Shown here: positions 1 through 7,659 of the stretch, piece by piece | Numbering within the stretch: position 1 is the first letter of the stretch | Layout of the letters: the number at the start of each line of letters is the position of its first letter | Assembly (NCBI GenBank): GCA_036279975.1 | Contig: DASURP010000052.1 | Location: 1-9,606, forward strand | Direction of reading: 5' to 3' | DNA: 9,606 nt | Source of the DNA: 66-474 sp036279975 | Lineage (GTDB): Bacteria > Pseudomonadota > Gammaproteobacteria > Xanthomonadales > Rhodanobacteraceae | Made by a program: the position numbers and the translations under genes | The notes under the pieces: model-generated | Databases searched by the model: none | Told to the model about the DNA's origin: nothing | The model's input: only the letters and a program-made list of their open reading frames with translations

Positions 1-929
1 CCACCGCCAAGGCCAACCTCGAGCGTTCCGAAGACCCGAAATACCGTCAGTACGTCGCCGAGATCGACCGCATCACCCAGAAGAACACGGTCGCGCAGTA
101 CCAGGCCGCGGTGGCGGCCGACAATGCCGCGATCGACGATACCCGGGTGCAACTCGGCTTCACCCGGATCACCTCGCCGATCGACGGCATCGCCGGCATC
201 CGCCAGGTCGATCCCGGCAACGTGATCACGACCTCCAGCACGATCGTCACGGTCACCCAGATGCATCCGATCGACGTGATCTTCACCCTGGCCGGCAAAT
301 ACCTCGACGCGGTACGCGCGGCCCAGGCCAAGGCGCCGCTCGAGGTCGCGGTGCTGGATGCCGACAACAACGTGGTCGAAGGCGACGGCGTGCTGAAGGT
401 GATCGACAACCGCATCGACCCGGATACCGGATCGTTCAAGCTCAAGGCCGAGTTCCCGAACGCCAACAACCAGTTGTTCCCGGGCCAGTATGTCCCCGTC
501 CGGCTTGAAGTCAGCGTGGACGCCGATGCGCTGGTGGTGCCGACCGCGGCGGTGCAGCGCGGCCCTGGCGGCGACTACGTGTGGCTGGTGACCGACAAGC
601 CACCGCCCGGCACCGACACCGAAGCCAAGGACAAGTCCGCGGCCGCCAAATCCAATGGCAAGCCCGCCGCGCAAGGCAAACCGGCGGCGGACAAAAAGCC
701 GCCCGAATACGTCACCATGCAGACCGTCACCACCGGTGGCGAGGCCGGCGACACCGGGCTGATCATCGCGTCGGGACTCAAGGCCGGCGACCGGGTAGTG
801 ACCGCCGGCCAATTCCGGCTGAAACAGGGCAGCAAGATCCTTGCGATGAAACCCGGTGAAGTCCCGGCGCCGCCCACCACCGCGGAAATCAAGGCCGCAG
901 CGAAGCAAGGCGAGCGGCGGAGGCGGTGA
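1..929 (+). CDS. mdtA: RND efflux periplasmic adaptor (membrane fusion protein), MdtA-like, 5'-truncated by window edge
   Basis: This is the C-terminal part (308 residues) of a periplasmic adaptor that would connect an inner-membrane RND pump to an outer-membrane channel. The reading frame enters from the left edge, with the first full codon at base 3; the GTG at 111 is an internal Val codon, not the start. Visible residues 1-50 are the end of the alpha-helical hairpin. The second half of the lipoyl domain follows, with the family-typical stretch RITSPIDG at about residues 55-62 and the VDPGN motif after it. Next come the beta-barrel (TQMHPIDVIFTL) and the membrane-proximal domain (VVPTAAVQRGPGGDYVWLV). 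An Ala/Lys/Pro-rich segment of about 39 residues (visible 198-236) interrupts the membrane-proximal domain. The protein ends in four Arg. The pattern matches E. coli MdtA (415 aa in total), though MuxA-type adaptors are equally close by eye. The permease genes follow on the same strand after 192 bp, as expected for an operon. Confidence 0.93.
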   Translation, partial: TAKANLERSEDPKYRQYVAEIDRITQKNTVAQYQAAVAADNAAIDDTRVQLGFTRITSPIDGIAGIRQVDPGNVITTSSTIVTVTQMHPIDVIFTLAGKYLDAVRAAQAKAPLEVAVLDADNNVVEGDGVLKVIDNRIDPDTGSFKLKAEFPNANNQLFPGQYVPVRLEVSVDADALVVPTAAVQRGPGGDYVWLVTDKPPPGTDTEAKDKSAAAKSNGKPAAQGKPAADKKPPEYVTMQTVTTGGEAGDTGLIIASGLKAGDRVVTAGQFRLKQGSKILAMKPGEVPAPPTTAEIKAAAKQGERRRR

Positions 930-965
930 GCATCGCCACCGTGGCCATCCATGACACGACGAAAA

Positions 966-1085
966 GCCATCCCCCTCGGTCGCGCTCCGCGCGCGTTCGC
1001 TCTGCTCCGCCCTTCGCAAGCGAAGGGGGAAGACACGCCCCCCTTTGGCACGAAGGGGGTCGTGCCGCAGGCGCGGGGGGATGCC
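966..1085. repeat. Large imperfect intergenic palindrome (repeat-like element) in the adaptor-permease gap
   Basis: Most of the gap 930-1121 is filled by nested inverted repeats. The outer arms are CATCCCCC (968-975) and GGGGGATG (1076-1083). Inside lie a perfect 8-bp stem with almost no loop, CCCTTCGC/GCGAAGGG (1010-1027), and a 7-bp stem CCCCCTT/AAGGGGG (1039-1059). An alternative stem GGCACGA/TCGTGCC (1047-1066) competes with the second one. No T-run follows any stem, so an intrinsic terminator is unlikely. The composition differs from the coding DNA on each side and resembles dispersed palindromic repeats of GC-rich gammaproteobacteria. That is an impression, because a single copy cannot prove a repeat family. 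In the mRNA it could fold into a structured spacer that affects stability or read-through between adaptor and permease. I see no promoter or good ribosome-binding site in the remaining bases of the gap. Confidence 0.55.
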
Positions 1086-1121
1086 GTCACCGGCGCATCC
1101 CGGTTTGACGGCTGACAGGCC

Positions 1122-4100
1122 ATGGGTTTCTCCAGCATCTTCATCCGCCGGCCGATCGCGACTTCGCTGTTGATGGCGGCGGTGTTGCTGATCGGCATCA
1201 TCGGCTACCAGGCGTTGCCGGTCTCGGCGCTGCCGGAAATCGAGGCGCCGAGCCTGGTGGTGTCCACGCAGTACCCGGGCGCCAGCGCAACCACCGTGGC
1301 GACGCTCGTCACCACGCCGCTGGAACAGCAACTCGGGCAAATCAGCGGCCTGACGATGATGAGTTCCAACAGCGCCGCCGGCCTGTCGACCATCACCCTG
1401 CAGTTCGGGATGGATACCGACCTCGACGTTGCGGCGCAGGACGTGCAGTCGGCGCTGCGCACCGCGCGCCTGCCGGGCAGCCTGCCGTACCCGCCGGTGT
1501 ACAAGCGCGTCAACCCCGCCGACGCGCCGATCCTGACGCTCGCGCTCACCTCCGACAGCCTGCCGCTGCGCGACGTCAACGACCTCGCCGATTCGATCCT
1601 GGCCCAGCGCCTCGCGCAGGTGCCGGGCGTGGGCCTGGTCTCGATCGCGGGCAACGTGCGCCCGGCAATCCGGGTGCAGGTCGATCCCGGCAAGCTCGCC
1701 AACCTCGGCCTGACCATGGAGGACGTGCGCAGCGCGTTGACCCAGGCCAACGTCAACGCCGCCAAGGGTTCACTGAATGGCGCGGTGCAGACCTACGAGA
1801 TCGGCACCAACGACCAGTTGCAGAGCGCGGAGGACTACGCCAACACCATCATCGCCTACCGGAACGGCGCGCCGGTGCGGCTGTCGAGCGTCGCCAACGT
1901 GGTCAACGGCGTCGAAAACGACCAGCTTGCGGCATGGGCCAACGGCAAGCCGGCGGTGCTGCTCGACATCCGGCGCCAGCCCGGCGCCAACATCATCAAG
2001 ACGGTCGACCAGATCGAACAAACCCTGCCGTCGTTGCGCTCGGTGCTGCCGGCCGGCATCCACCTGTCGGTGTTCGCGGACCGCACGGTCACGATCCGCG
2101 CCTCGGTGCGCGACGTGCAGTTGACGCTGCTGATCGCGGTGGCGCTGGTGGTGGCAGTGATCTTCATGTTCCTGCGGCGCTTGTGGGCCACGATCATCCC
2201 CGCGGTCGCGGTGCCACTGTCGCTGATGGGCACCTTCGCGATCATGGCGTTCGCGGGCTTTTCGCTGGACAACCTGTCGTTGATGGCGCTGACGGTCGCC
2301 ACCGGATTCGTGGTGGACGATGCGATCGTGATGATCGAGAACATCGTGCGCTACCTAGAGAAGGGCATGAGCGGCCGCGAGGCCGCCGAGACGGGTTCGC
2401 GCGAGATCGCCTTCACGGTGGTGTCGCTGACGGTCTCCCTGATTGCAGTGTTCCTGCCGCTGCTGCTGATGCCGGGGGTCACCGGGCGCCTGTTCCACGA
2501 ATTCGCCTGGGTGCTGACGATCGCAGTCGCCATCTCGATGGTCGTGTCGCTGACGCTGACGCCGATGATGTGCGCGTACCTGCTGAAACCGGGCTCGCTG
2601 CCGACCGGCGACGAGGCCGCGCTGGAGGGGCGGCGCGGCTTTTACGCCCGGATGCTCGGCTGGTACGAAAGCAGCCTCGACTGGGTATTGGTGCATCGTC
2701 GCACCACGATCCTGGTGGCGGCGGCGTCGGTCGCGGTGACCGTGCTGTTGTACGTCGTGATCCCCAAGGACCTGCTGCCAGAACAGGACACCGGCCTCAT
2801 CACCGGCGTGGTCCAGGCCGACAGCGACGTGGCTTTCCCGGCGATGGCGGAGCATATCCAGGCGGTAACCGCGGCGCTGCGAAGCGATCCGGCGGTCGCG
2901 GGCGTGTCCGCGTTCATCGGCGCCGGGACCGTCAATCCGACCCTCAACCAGGGCCAGGTCAGCATCGTGCTGAAGCCGCGCCACGAGCGTGCTGCCCTCG
3001 ACGCGGTGGTCGCCAGCCTGCATCGCGATGTCGCCGATATTCCCGGGGTCGAACTGTTCCTGAAGCCGGTGCAGGACATCACCCTCGACACCACCGTCGC
3101 GCCCACCGAATACCAGTTCGCCGTGTCGGAAATTTCCCCCGCGGACCTTGCCAAGAACGCGGCCCGCGTGGTGCAGGCCGTCAGGCAGTTGCCCCAACTC
3201 GCCGACGTCTCCGACAACATGGGGATGAACGGCCGCGCCTTGCACCTCGAGATCGACCGCACCGCCGCAAGCCGGCTCGGCGTACCGGTGCAGACCATCG
3301 ACGACACCCTCTACGACGCCTACGGCCAACGCCAGATCTCGACCATCTTCACCCAGCAGAACCAGTACCGGGTGGTGCTGGAGGTAGCGCCGCAATTCCG
3401 CAACCGTTCCGACCTCATGAACATGCTCAGGGTGCGCTCGAACGGCGCCAGCGGCGCGCTGACCGGCAGCAATGCGACCAGCCTCGGCATGCTGCGGTCG
3501 TCCAATTCCTCGACCGCGACCGGGATCGGGCAATCGAACACCGGCATTCCGATCGGCGGCGGCAACACCGTGCCGTTGTCCACGCTCGCCACCGCGACAG
3601 TCGGCGAAGCCCCGCTGGTGGTGGCCCACCAGAACCAGTTGCCGGCGGTGATCATTTCGTTCAACGTCGCGCCGGGCCATTCGCTGTCGCAGGCGGTGGA
3701 TGCGATCAACCAGGCGGTCGCCTCGCTCGACCTGCCGCCGCAGGTCCGCGCGGGATTCATCGGCAAGGCCGCGGAGTTTTCGTCCTCGCTGGGCAACGAG
3801 GCGTTGCTGCTGCTGGCCGCGATCGTGGTGATCTACATCGTGCTGGGGGTGCTGTACGAAAGCTACATCCACCCGCTGACGATCCTCTCGACCCTGCCGC
3901 CCGCGGGCGTGGGCGCGCTGCTGGCACTGATGATCTTCGGGATGCCGCTGTCGGTGGACGGCATCGTCGGCATCGTGTTGTTGATCGGCATCGTCAAGAA
4001 GAACGCGATCCTGATGATCGACTTCGCGATCACCGCGCAACGCGGTGGCATGAACCCCTACGACGCCATCCACCGCGCCTGCCTGCTGCGTTTCCGTCCG

Positions 4101-4343
4101 ATCATGATGACGACGTTCGCGGCCCTGTTCGGCGCGCTGCCGCTCGCGCTCGGCAACGGCATCGGCGCCGAACTCCGCCGCCCGCTGGGCGTCGCGATCG
4201 TCGGCGGCCTGCTGCTTTCGCAACTGGTGACGCTGTACACCACGCCGGTGATCTATCTTTACATGGAGCGTTTCCAGGAATGGCTGCGCGCGCGGGTGGG
4301 ACTGCAGCAGCACCCCGAGCTGGCTTCCGGGAGCGGGAAGTGA
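1122..4343 (+). CDS. mdtB: RND multidrug efflux permease, MdtB-like subunit
   Basis: A 1073-residue inner-membrane proton/drug antiporter of the hydrophobe/amphiphile efflux (HAE-1) RND family. The ATG start is fixed by an in-frame TGA at 1113 and by the canonical N-terminus (FIRRPIATSLL); the Shine-Dalgarno sequence is weak (ACAGG only). TM1 is at about residues 12-31 and TM2 at 334-353. TM4 carries the proton-relay pair D399-D400 (GFVVDDAIV). TM7 is at about 528-548 and TM8 at 894-913. TM10 carries K959-K960 followed by N961 (IGIVKKNAILMIDF), where K960 corresponds to AcrB K940. The conserved segments ILSTLPPAGVGALLAL, LRFRPIMMTT and GAELRRPLG are intact. Two periplasmic porter/docking loops lie between TM1-TM2 and TM7-TM8. 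Similarity runs along the whole of E. coli MdtB (1040 aa); the extra length is mostly a Gly/Ser/Thr/Asn-rich insertion at about 775-815. In E. coli, MdtB works with MdtC as a B2C heterotrimer, and the next gene is the probable partner. The MdtB assignment rests on recalled sequence resemblance; MuxB is a near-equivalent. Confidence 0.95.
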   Translation: MGFSSIFIRRPIATSLLMAAVLLIGIIGYQALPVSALPEIEAPSLVVSTQYPGASATTVATLVTTPLEQQLGQISGLTMMSSNSAAGLSTITLQFGMDTDLDVAAQDVQSALRTARLPGSLPYPPVYKRVNPADAPILTLALTSDSLPLRDVNDLADSILAQRLAQVPGVGLVSIAGNVRPAIRVQVDPGKLANLGLTMEDVRSALTQANVNAAKGSLNGAVQTYEIGTNDQLQSAEDYANTIIAYRNGAPVRLSSVANVVNGVENDQLAAWANGKPAVLLDIRRQPGANIIKTVDQIEQTLPSLRSVLPAGIHLSVFADRTVTIRASVRDVQLTLLIAVALVVAVIFMFLRRLWATIIPAVAVPLSLMGTFAIMAFAGFSLDNLSLMALTVATGFVVDDAIVMIENIVRYLEKGMSGREAAETGSREIAFTVVSLTVSLIAVFLPLLLMPGVTGRLFHEFAWVLTIAVAISMVVSLTLTPMMCAYLLKPGSLPTGDEAALEGRRGFYARMLGWYESSLDWVLVHRRTTILVAAASVAVTVLLYVVIPKDLLPEQDTGLITGVVQADSDVAFPAMAEHIQAVTAALRSDPAVAGVSAFIGAGTVNPTLNQGQVSIVLKPRHERAALDAVVASLHRDVADIPGVELFLKPVQDITLDTTVAPTEYQFAVSEISPADLAKNAARVVQAVRQLPQLADVSDNMGMNGRALHLEIDRTAASRLGVPVQTIDDTLYDAYGQRQISTIFTQQNQYRVVLEVAPQFRNRSDLMNMLRVRSNGASGALTGSNATSLGMLRSSNSSTATGIGQSNTGIPIGGGNTVPLSTLATATVGEAPLVVAHQNQLPAVIISFNVAPGHSLSQAVDAINQAVASLDLPPQVRAGFIGKAAEFSSSLGNEALLLLAAIVVIYIVLGVLYESYIHPLTILSTLPPAGVGALLALMIFGMPLSVDGIVGIVLLIGIVKKNAILMIDFAITAQRGGMNPYDAIHRACLLRFRPIMMTTFAALFGALPLALGNGIGAELRRPLGVAIVGGLLLSQLVTLYTTPVIYLYMERFQEWLRARVGLQQHPELASGSGK

Positions 4344-4374
4344 CCATGACGGACATCACTGGGCCAGCATGCGT

Positions 4375-4459
4375 TTTTCGCAGGAGCGCGCCTGCGCGCG
4401 ATGGTTGTACCGTCCATGGCGACAAAGCTCCATCGCCGGCAGGCCGGCTCCTGCGAAAA
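4375..4459. repeat. REP-like long inverted repeat between the two permease genes
   Basis: Two 30-base arms face each other: 4375-4404, beginning TTTTCGCAGGAG, and 4430-4459, ending CTCCTGCGAAAA. The outer 12 bp pair perfectly and the inner 18 positions pair at 14, giving 26 of 30. A 25-base spacer (4405-4429) separates the arms. The GCAGGAGC...GGCTCCTGC core is the style of palindromic repeat scattered between genes in Xanthomonadales and pseudomonads, so I infer a chromosomal repetitive element; copy number cannot be seen here. An open frame runs through it into the downstream permease, but its peptide (4369-4503) has no permease character. In the polycistronic mRNA it would form a long stem-loop between mdtB and mdtC. 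Confidence 0.75.
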
Positions 4460-4468
4460 GCTGCTCAT

Positions 4469-4494
4469 GGACCCGGGTCCGGGGTCCCGGGTCC
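4469..4494 (+). promoter_or_regulatory. GC hairpin just upstream of the second permease start, in place of a visible ribosome-binding site
   Basis: GGACCCGGG (4469-4477) pairs perfectly with CCCGGGTCC (4486-4494) around an 8-base loop, giving a 9-bp stem of which 8 pairs are G-C. The stem ends 9 bases before the ATG at 4504. No purine-rich Shine-Dalgarno sequence lies between the stem and the start codon; that stretch reads CCGTTTCCA. The left half is itself a 12-bp palindrome (4469-4480), so alternative folds exist. Only three T bases follow the stem (4498-4500), which is poor for an intrinsic terminator. A role in limiting translation or tuning expression of the second permease is inference from position alone. 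Confidence 0.4.
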
Positions 4495-4503
4495 CCGTTT
4501 CCA

Positions 4504-7500
4504 ATGAACATCTCCGGCCCTTTCATCAAGCGCCCGATCGGCACCTCGCTGCTGGCAACGGGCGTGCTGGCGGTCGGGATCCTCTGCTACACGCTGCTCG
4601 GGATCAGCGCGCTGCCGCAGGTTTCGTTCCCGGCGATCTGGGTTTCGGCGTCCCAGCCCGGCGCCAACGCCACCACGATCGCGGCCACCGTGGCGGCGCC
4701 GCTGGAGCGCCACCTGGGCCAGATCCCTGGCGTCGACATGATGCGCTCGCGCAGCTCCAACGGCAGTACGTTCGTCCTGCTGTTCTTCGACGCGGGCGTG
4801 GACATCAACTCGGCGGCCCAACAGGTAGATGCCGCGATCAACGCCGCGGTTCCCGACCTGCCCAGCGGACTGCAGATGCCGCAATGGCACAAGGCCAATC
4901 CCAACGACGACCCGGTGCTCACGCTGGCGCTCACCTCCGATACCCAGCCAATGTCGGAGCTGTACGACGCCGCCAACACGCTGTTGCAGCCGCCCATCAG
5001 CCAGCTGCCGGGGGTCGCCTCGGTGGATGTTTCGGGCAGTGCGCAGCCGGCGGTGCGCGTCGACCTGGACCTGCACAAGCTGAATGCCCTCGGCCTGTCC
5101 AGCAACAGCATCCGCAACGCGATCACGGCAGCCAACGTGACGTCGCCGCTCGGATTCCTGAGTGACGGCAAGACCGACACCATGATCGTCGCCAATGACC
5201 AGCTGCACACCGCCGAGGACTTCGCGGGCCTGGTGGTCGCGACCCACGACGGCAGTCCGATCCACCTGCGCGACGTGGCGCATGTCCATGCGGGCGCGCA
5301 GGACCAGTTCCAGGCGGCCTATTTCAACGGCAAGCGTTCGATCCAGTTGCAGGTCTACAAACGCCCCGAAGCCAACGTGATCGCGACCGTGGACAGCGTC
5401 AAGGACGAACTGCCCGGGCTGCGCAACCTGCTGCCGCCCGGTACGCAACTGACGCCCTATTTCGACGAAACCTCCACCATCCGCGACTCGATCAACGACG
5501 TCCAGATCACGCTGCTGATCAGCCTTGCGATGGTGATCCTCACGATGGCGGTGTTCCTGCGGCGCCTTGCGCCGACGCTGATCGCAACCGCCGCAGTCCC
5601 GCTGTCGCTGTGCGGCGCGCTGATCGTGATGTGGGCGCTGGATTACACGCTGGACAACCTGTCGTTGCTGGCGCTGCTGATCGCGTTGACCTTCGTGGTC
5701 GACGACGCGATCGTCGTGATCGAAAACATCATGCGCCACCTCGACGAAGGCAAGTCCCGGATGCAGGCAGCCCTCGAGGGCGCCAGGGAGATCGGCTTCA
5801 CGATCGTTGCGATCACCGCCTCCCTCATTGCAGTGTTCATGCCGATCCTGTTCGCGCCGTCGTTCATCGGCATGTGGTTCCGCGAGTTCACGGTCACCGT
5901 GATCGCCGCGATCTTCGTGTCGATGGTGGTCTCGTTGACGCTGACCCCGGCCTTGTGCGGACGCTTCCTGCGCCACCACCCGCCCGCCGAGGACAAGCCC
6001 TCGTGGCTGGGGCATGCACTGGACCGCTTCCACGCCGGCATGCTGAAGGTGTACACGCGCACCCTCGACTGGACCCTGCACCGCCATCCGAAGTTGATGG
6101 CGTGGTCACCGCTGCTGCTGCTGGGATTCACGATCTACCTGTTCCGTGTGCTGCCGGGCACCGATTTCCCGCCGCAGGACACTGGCCTGATCTGGGGTCG
6201 CGCCAATGGCGGCGTCACCATGTCGTTCAACGACCTCGAGGTGCGCACCAGCGCGCTGGTGAAGATGCTGCGCGACGATCCCGCGGTCGAATACGTGGGC
6301 GCCTCGATCGGTACGGGCCGGCGCGGCGCCAGCGGCTGGTTCAGCATCCAGTTGAAACCGATCGGCCACGGCCGCAAGCTTTCGACGCAAAGGGTGGTGG
6401 CGCGCCTGTCGGCCAAGGTGGACCGCTATCCGGACCTCGACGTACGGTTCCGCGCGTTGCAGGACCTCGGCGGCGGGGGCGGTGGCAGCAGCCAGGGTGG
6501 GCAGTACAGCGTGAACCTGCAGGCCAACGACGCCAGCGAGCTGGAGGAATGGTTGCCGAAACTGCAGGCGGAACTCAAGAAGAACCCGATCTTCCGTGAC
6601 GTCGGCACCGACCTCGACGAGGGGTCCCTGCTGCAACACATGGTCGTGGACCGCGCCAAGGCTGCCAGTCTCGGGATCTCGATGGCGGCGGTGGACGACG
6701 CCCTGTACAACGCGTTCGGCCAGCGCCAGGTGTCCACGATCTATTCCGATACCAACCAGTACCAGGTGGTGCTGACCGCGCTGCCCGCCCAATCCGCATC
6801 GCCGGCCGCACTCAACCGGATCCACGTGCGCTCCTCGAGCGGGCAGATGATCCCGATCAGTGCCATCGCGCACCAGGAATCGACGATCGCCCCCAGCCAG
6901 ATCGAGCACATCGACCAGATGACCAGCATGTCGCTGTCGTTCAACCTGGCCCCGGGCATCAGCATGGGCGAGGCCACGCAGCAGATCAACCAGACGATTG
7001 CCAACATGCGGATGCCCGGCGACATCAAGCTCGGGTTGGGCGATTTCTTCCGGCGCTTCGAACAACAGATGGCGATGATGCCGCTGCTTCTGCTCGGAGC
7101 CATCGTCGCGGTGTACCTGGTATTGGGGATGCTTTACGAAAACCTCGTCCACCCGATCACGATCCTTTCGACCCTGCCCGCGGCGGGCGTGGGGGCCCTG
7201 CTTGCACTCAAGGTCACCGGGCTGCCGATTTCGGTGATCGCCATCATGGCCCTGATCCTGCTGATCGGGCTGGTGAAGAAGAACGCCATCATGATGATCG
7301 ACTTCGCGGTGGTGGCCGAACGCAACGGCAAGACGCCGCTGGATGCCGTGCGCGAGGCCTGCCTGGTCCGTTTCCGGCCGATCATGATGACCACGATGGT
7401 CGCGATCCTGGCCTCGATCCCGCTGGTGATCGGCATCGGCACCGGCGCCGAACTGCGCCGCCCGCTCGGCGTCGCGATGCTGGGCGGCCTGCTCTTCTCG

Positions 7501-7620
7501 CAAAGCCTGACCCTGCTCTCGACCCCGGCGATCTACCTGGTGTTCGGCAGCTGGGCGCGGCGGCGGCGCGAGCGCAGGGCGCAGCGGGCGCTGAAGCGGC
7601 ACGCCGCGGCGCAGTCCTGA
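4504..7620 (+). CDS. mdtC: RND multidrug efflux permease, MdtC-like subunit
   Basis: A 1038-residue inner-membrane RND proton/drug antiporter, the probable partner of the MdtB-like protein. I chose ATG 4504 because translation from it gives the family N-terminus MNISGPFIKRPIGTSLL. The frame stays open back to an ATG at 4369, but that part encodes only the REP-like repeat. TM1 is at about 12-31 and TM2 at 334-353. TM4 carries D400-D401 (FVVDDAIVVIEN). TM7 is at about 530-549 and TM8 at 858-880. TM10 carries K925-K926-N (GLVKKNAIMMIDF), completing the Asp-Asp-Lys proton relay. FGQRQVSTIY, ILSTLPAAGVGALLAL, VRFRPIMMTT and GAELRRPLG are conserved. ANPNDDPVLTLALTSDT and the LPQVSFPAIWVSAS stretch favour MdtC over MdtB. 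The length is close to E. coli MdtC (1025 aa). Six consecutive Gly (656-661), followed by SSQGG, sit in the second periplasmic loop. The C-terminus is Arg/Ala-rich and cytoplasmic. No ribosome-binding site is apparent; see the hairpin at 4469-4494. Confidence 0.95.
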   Translation: MNISGPFIKRPIGTSLLATGVLAVGILCYTLLGISALPQVSFPAIWVSASQPGANATTIAATVAAPLERHLGQIPGVDMMRSRSSNGSTFVLLFFDAGVDINSAAQQVDAAINAAVPDLPSGLQMPQWHKANPNDDPVLTLALTSDTQPMSELYDAANTLLQPPISQLPGVASVDVSGSAQPAVRVDLDLHKLNALGLSSNSIRNAITAANVTSPLGFLSDGKTDTMIVANDQLHTAEDFAGLVVATHDGSPIHLRDVAHVHAGAQDQFQAAYFNGKRSIQLQVYKRPEANVIATVDSVKDELPGLRNLLPPGTQLTPYFDETSTIRDSINDVQITLLISLAMVILTMAVFLRRLAPTLIATAAVPLSLCGALIVMWALDYTLDNLSLLALLIALTFVVDDAIVVIENIMRHLDEGKSRMQAALEGAREIGFTIVAITASLIAVFMPILFAPSFIGMWFREFTVTVIAAIFVSMVVSLTLTPALCGRFLRHHPPAEDKPSWLGHALDRFHAGMLKVYTRTLDWTLHRHPKLMAWSPLLLLGFTIYLFRVLPGTDFPPQDTGLIWGRANGGVTMSFNDLEVRTSALVKMLRDDPAVEYVGASIGTGRRGASGWFSIQLKPIGHGRKLSTQRVVARLSAKVDRYPDLDVRFRALQDLGGGGGGSSQGGQYSVNLQANDASELEEWLPKLQAELKKNPIFRDVGTDLDEGSLLQHMVVDRAKAASLGISMAAVDDALYNAFGQRQVSTIYSDTNQYQVVLTALPAQSASPAALNRIHVRSSSGQMIPISAIAHQESTIAPSQIEHIDQMTSMSLSFNLAPGISMGEATQQINQTIANMRMPGDIKLGLGDFFRRFEQQMAMMPLLLLGAIVAVYLVLGMLYENLVHPITILSTLPAAGVGALLALKVTGLPISVIAIMALILLIGLVKKNAIMMIDFAVVAERNGKTPLDAVREACLVRFRPIMMTTMVAILASIPLVIGIGTGAELRRPLGVAMLGGLLFSQSLTLLSTPAIYLVFGSWARRRRERRAQRALKRHAAAQS

Positions 7621-7659
7621 CGCGCCGCGACGTATCCGTTTCGCCAGCGTCGACGCCGA

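Noticed and set aside
1010..1059. Stems in the first gap as an intrinsic terminator
   Set aside because: Neither stem is followed by a T-run, and the permease downstream clearly belongs to the same pump.
926..1108. 60-codon open frame overlapping the adaptor stop and running through the palindrome
   Set aside because: Its translation is mostly the repeat itself, with Arg/Pro/Gly-rich content. ATGA-like overlap alone is not enough support.
2355..4313. 652-codon open frame on the - strand
   Set aside because: It is antisense to the RND permease, and its His/Arg/Gln/Asp-rich translation is typical of reverse-strand shadows in GC-rich genes.
1934..4507. 857-codon open frame on the + strand overlapping the MdtB-like gene
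   Set aside because: It is a shadow frame produced by high GC content. Its translation is Arg/Gly/Ala/Asp-rich with no membrane segments or motifs, while the overlapping frame encodes a full RND permease.
4465..6087. 540-codon open frame on the - strand, with a second one at 6106-7602
   Set aside because: Both are antisense shadows of the MdtC-like gene, with the same low-complexity composition and no recognisable domain.
7621..7659. Bidirectional terminator in the convergent gap between the MdtC-like and M16 genes
   Set aside because: The only inverted repeat is the 10-base GCGTCGACGC at 7647-7656, which has no loop and no T-run. I do not see a supportable terminator.
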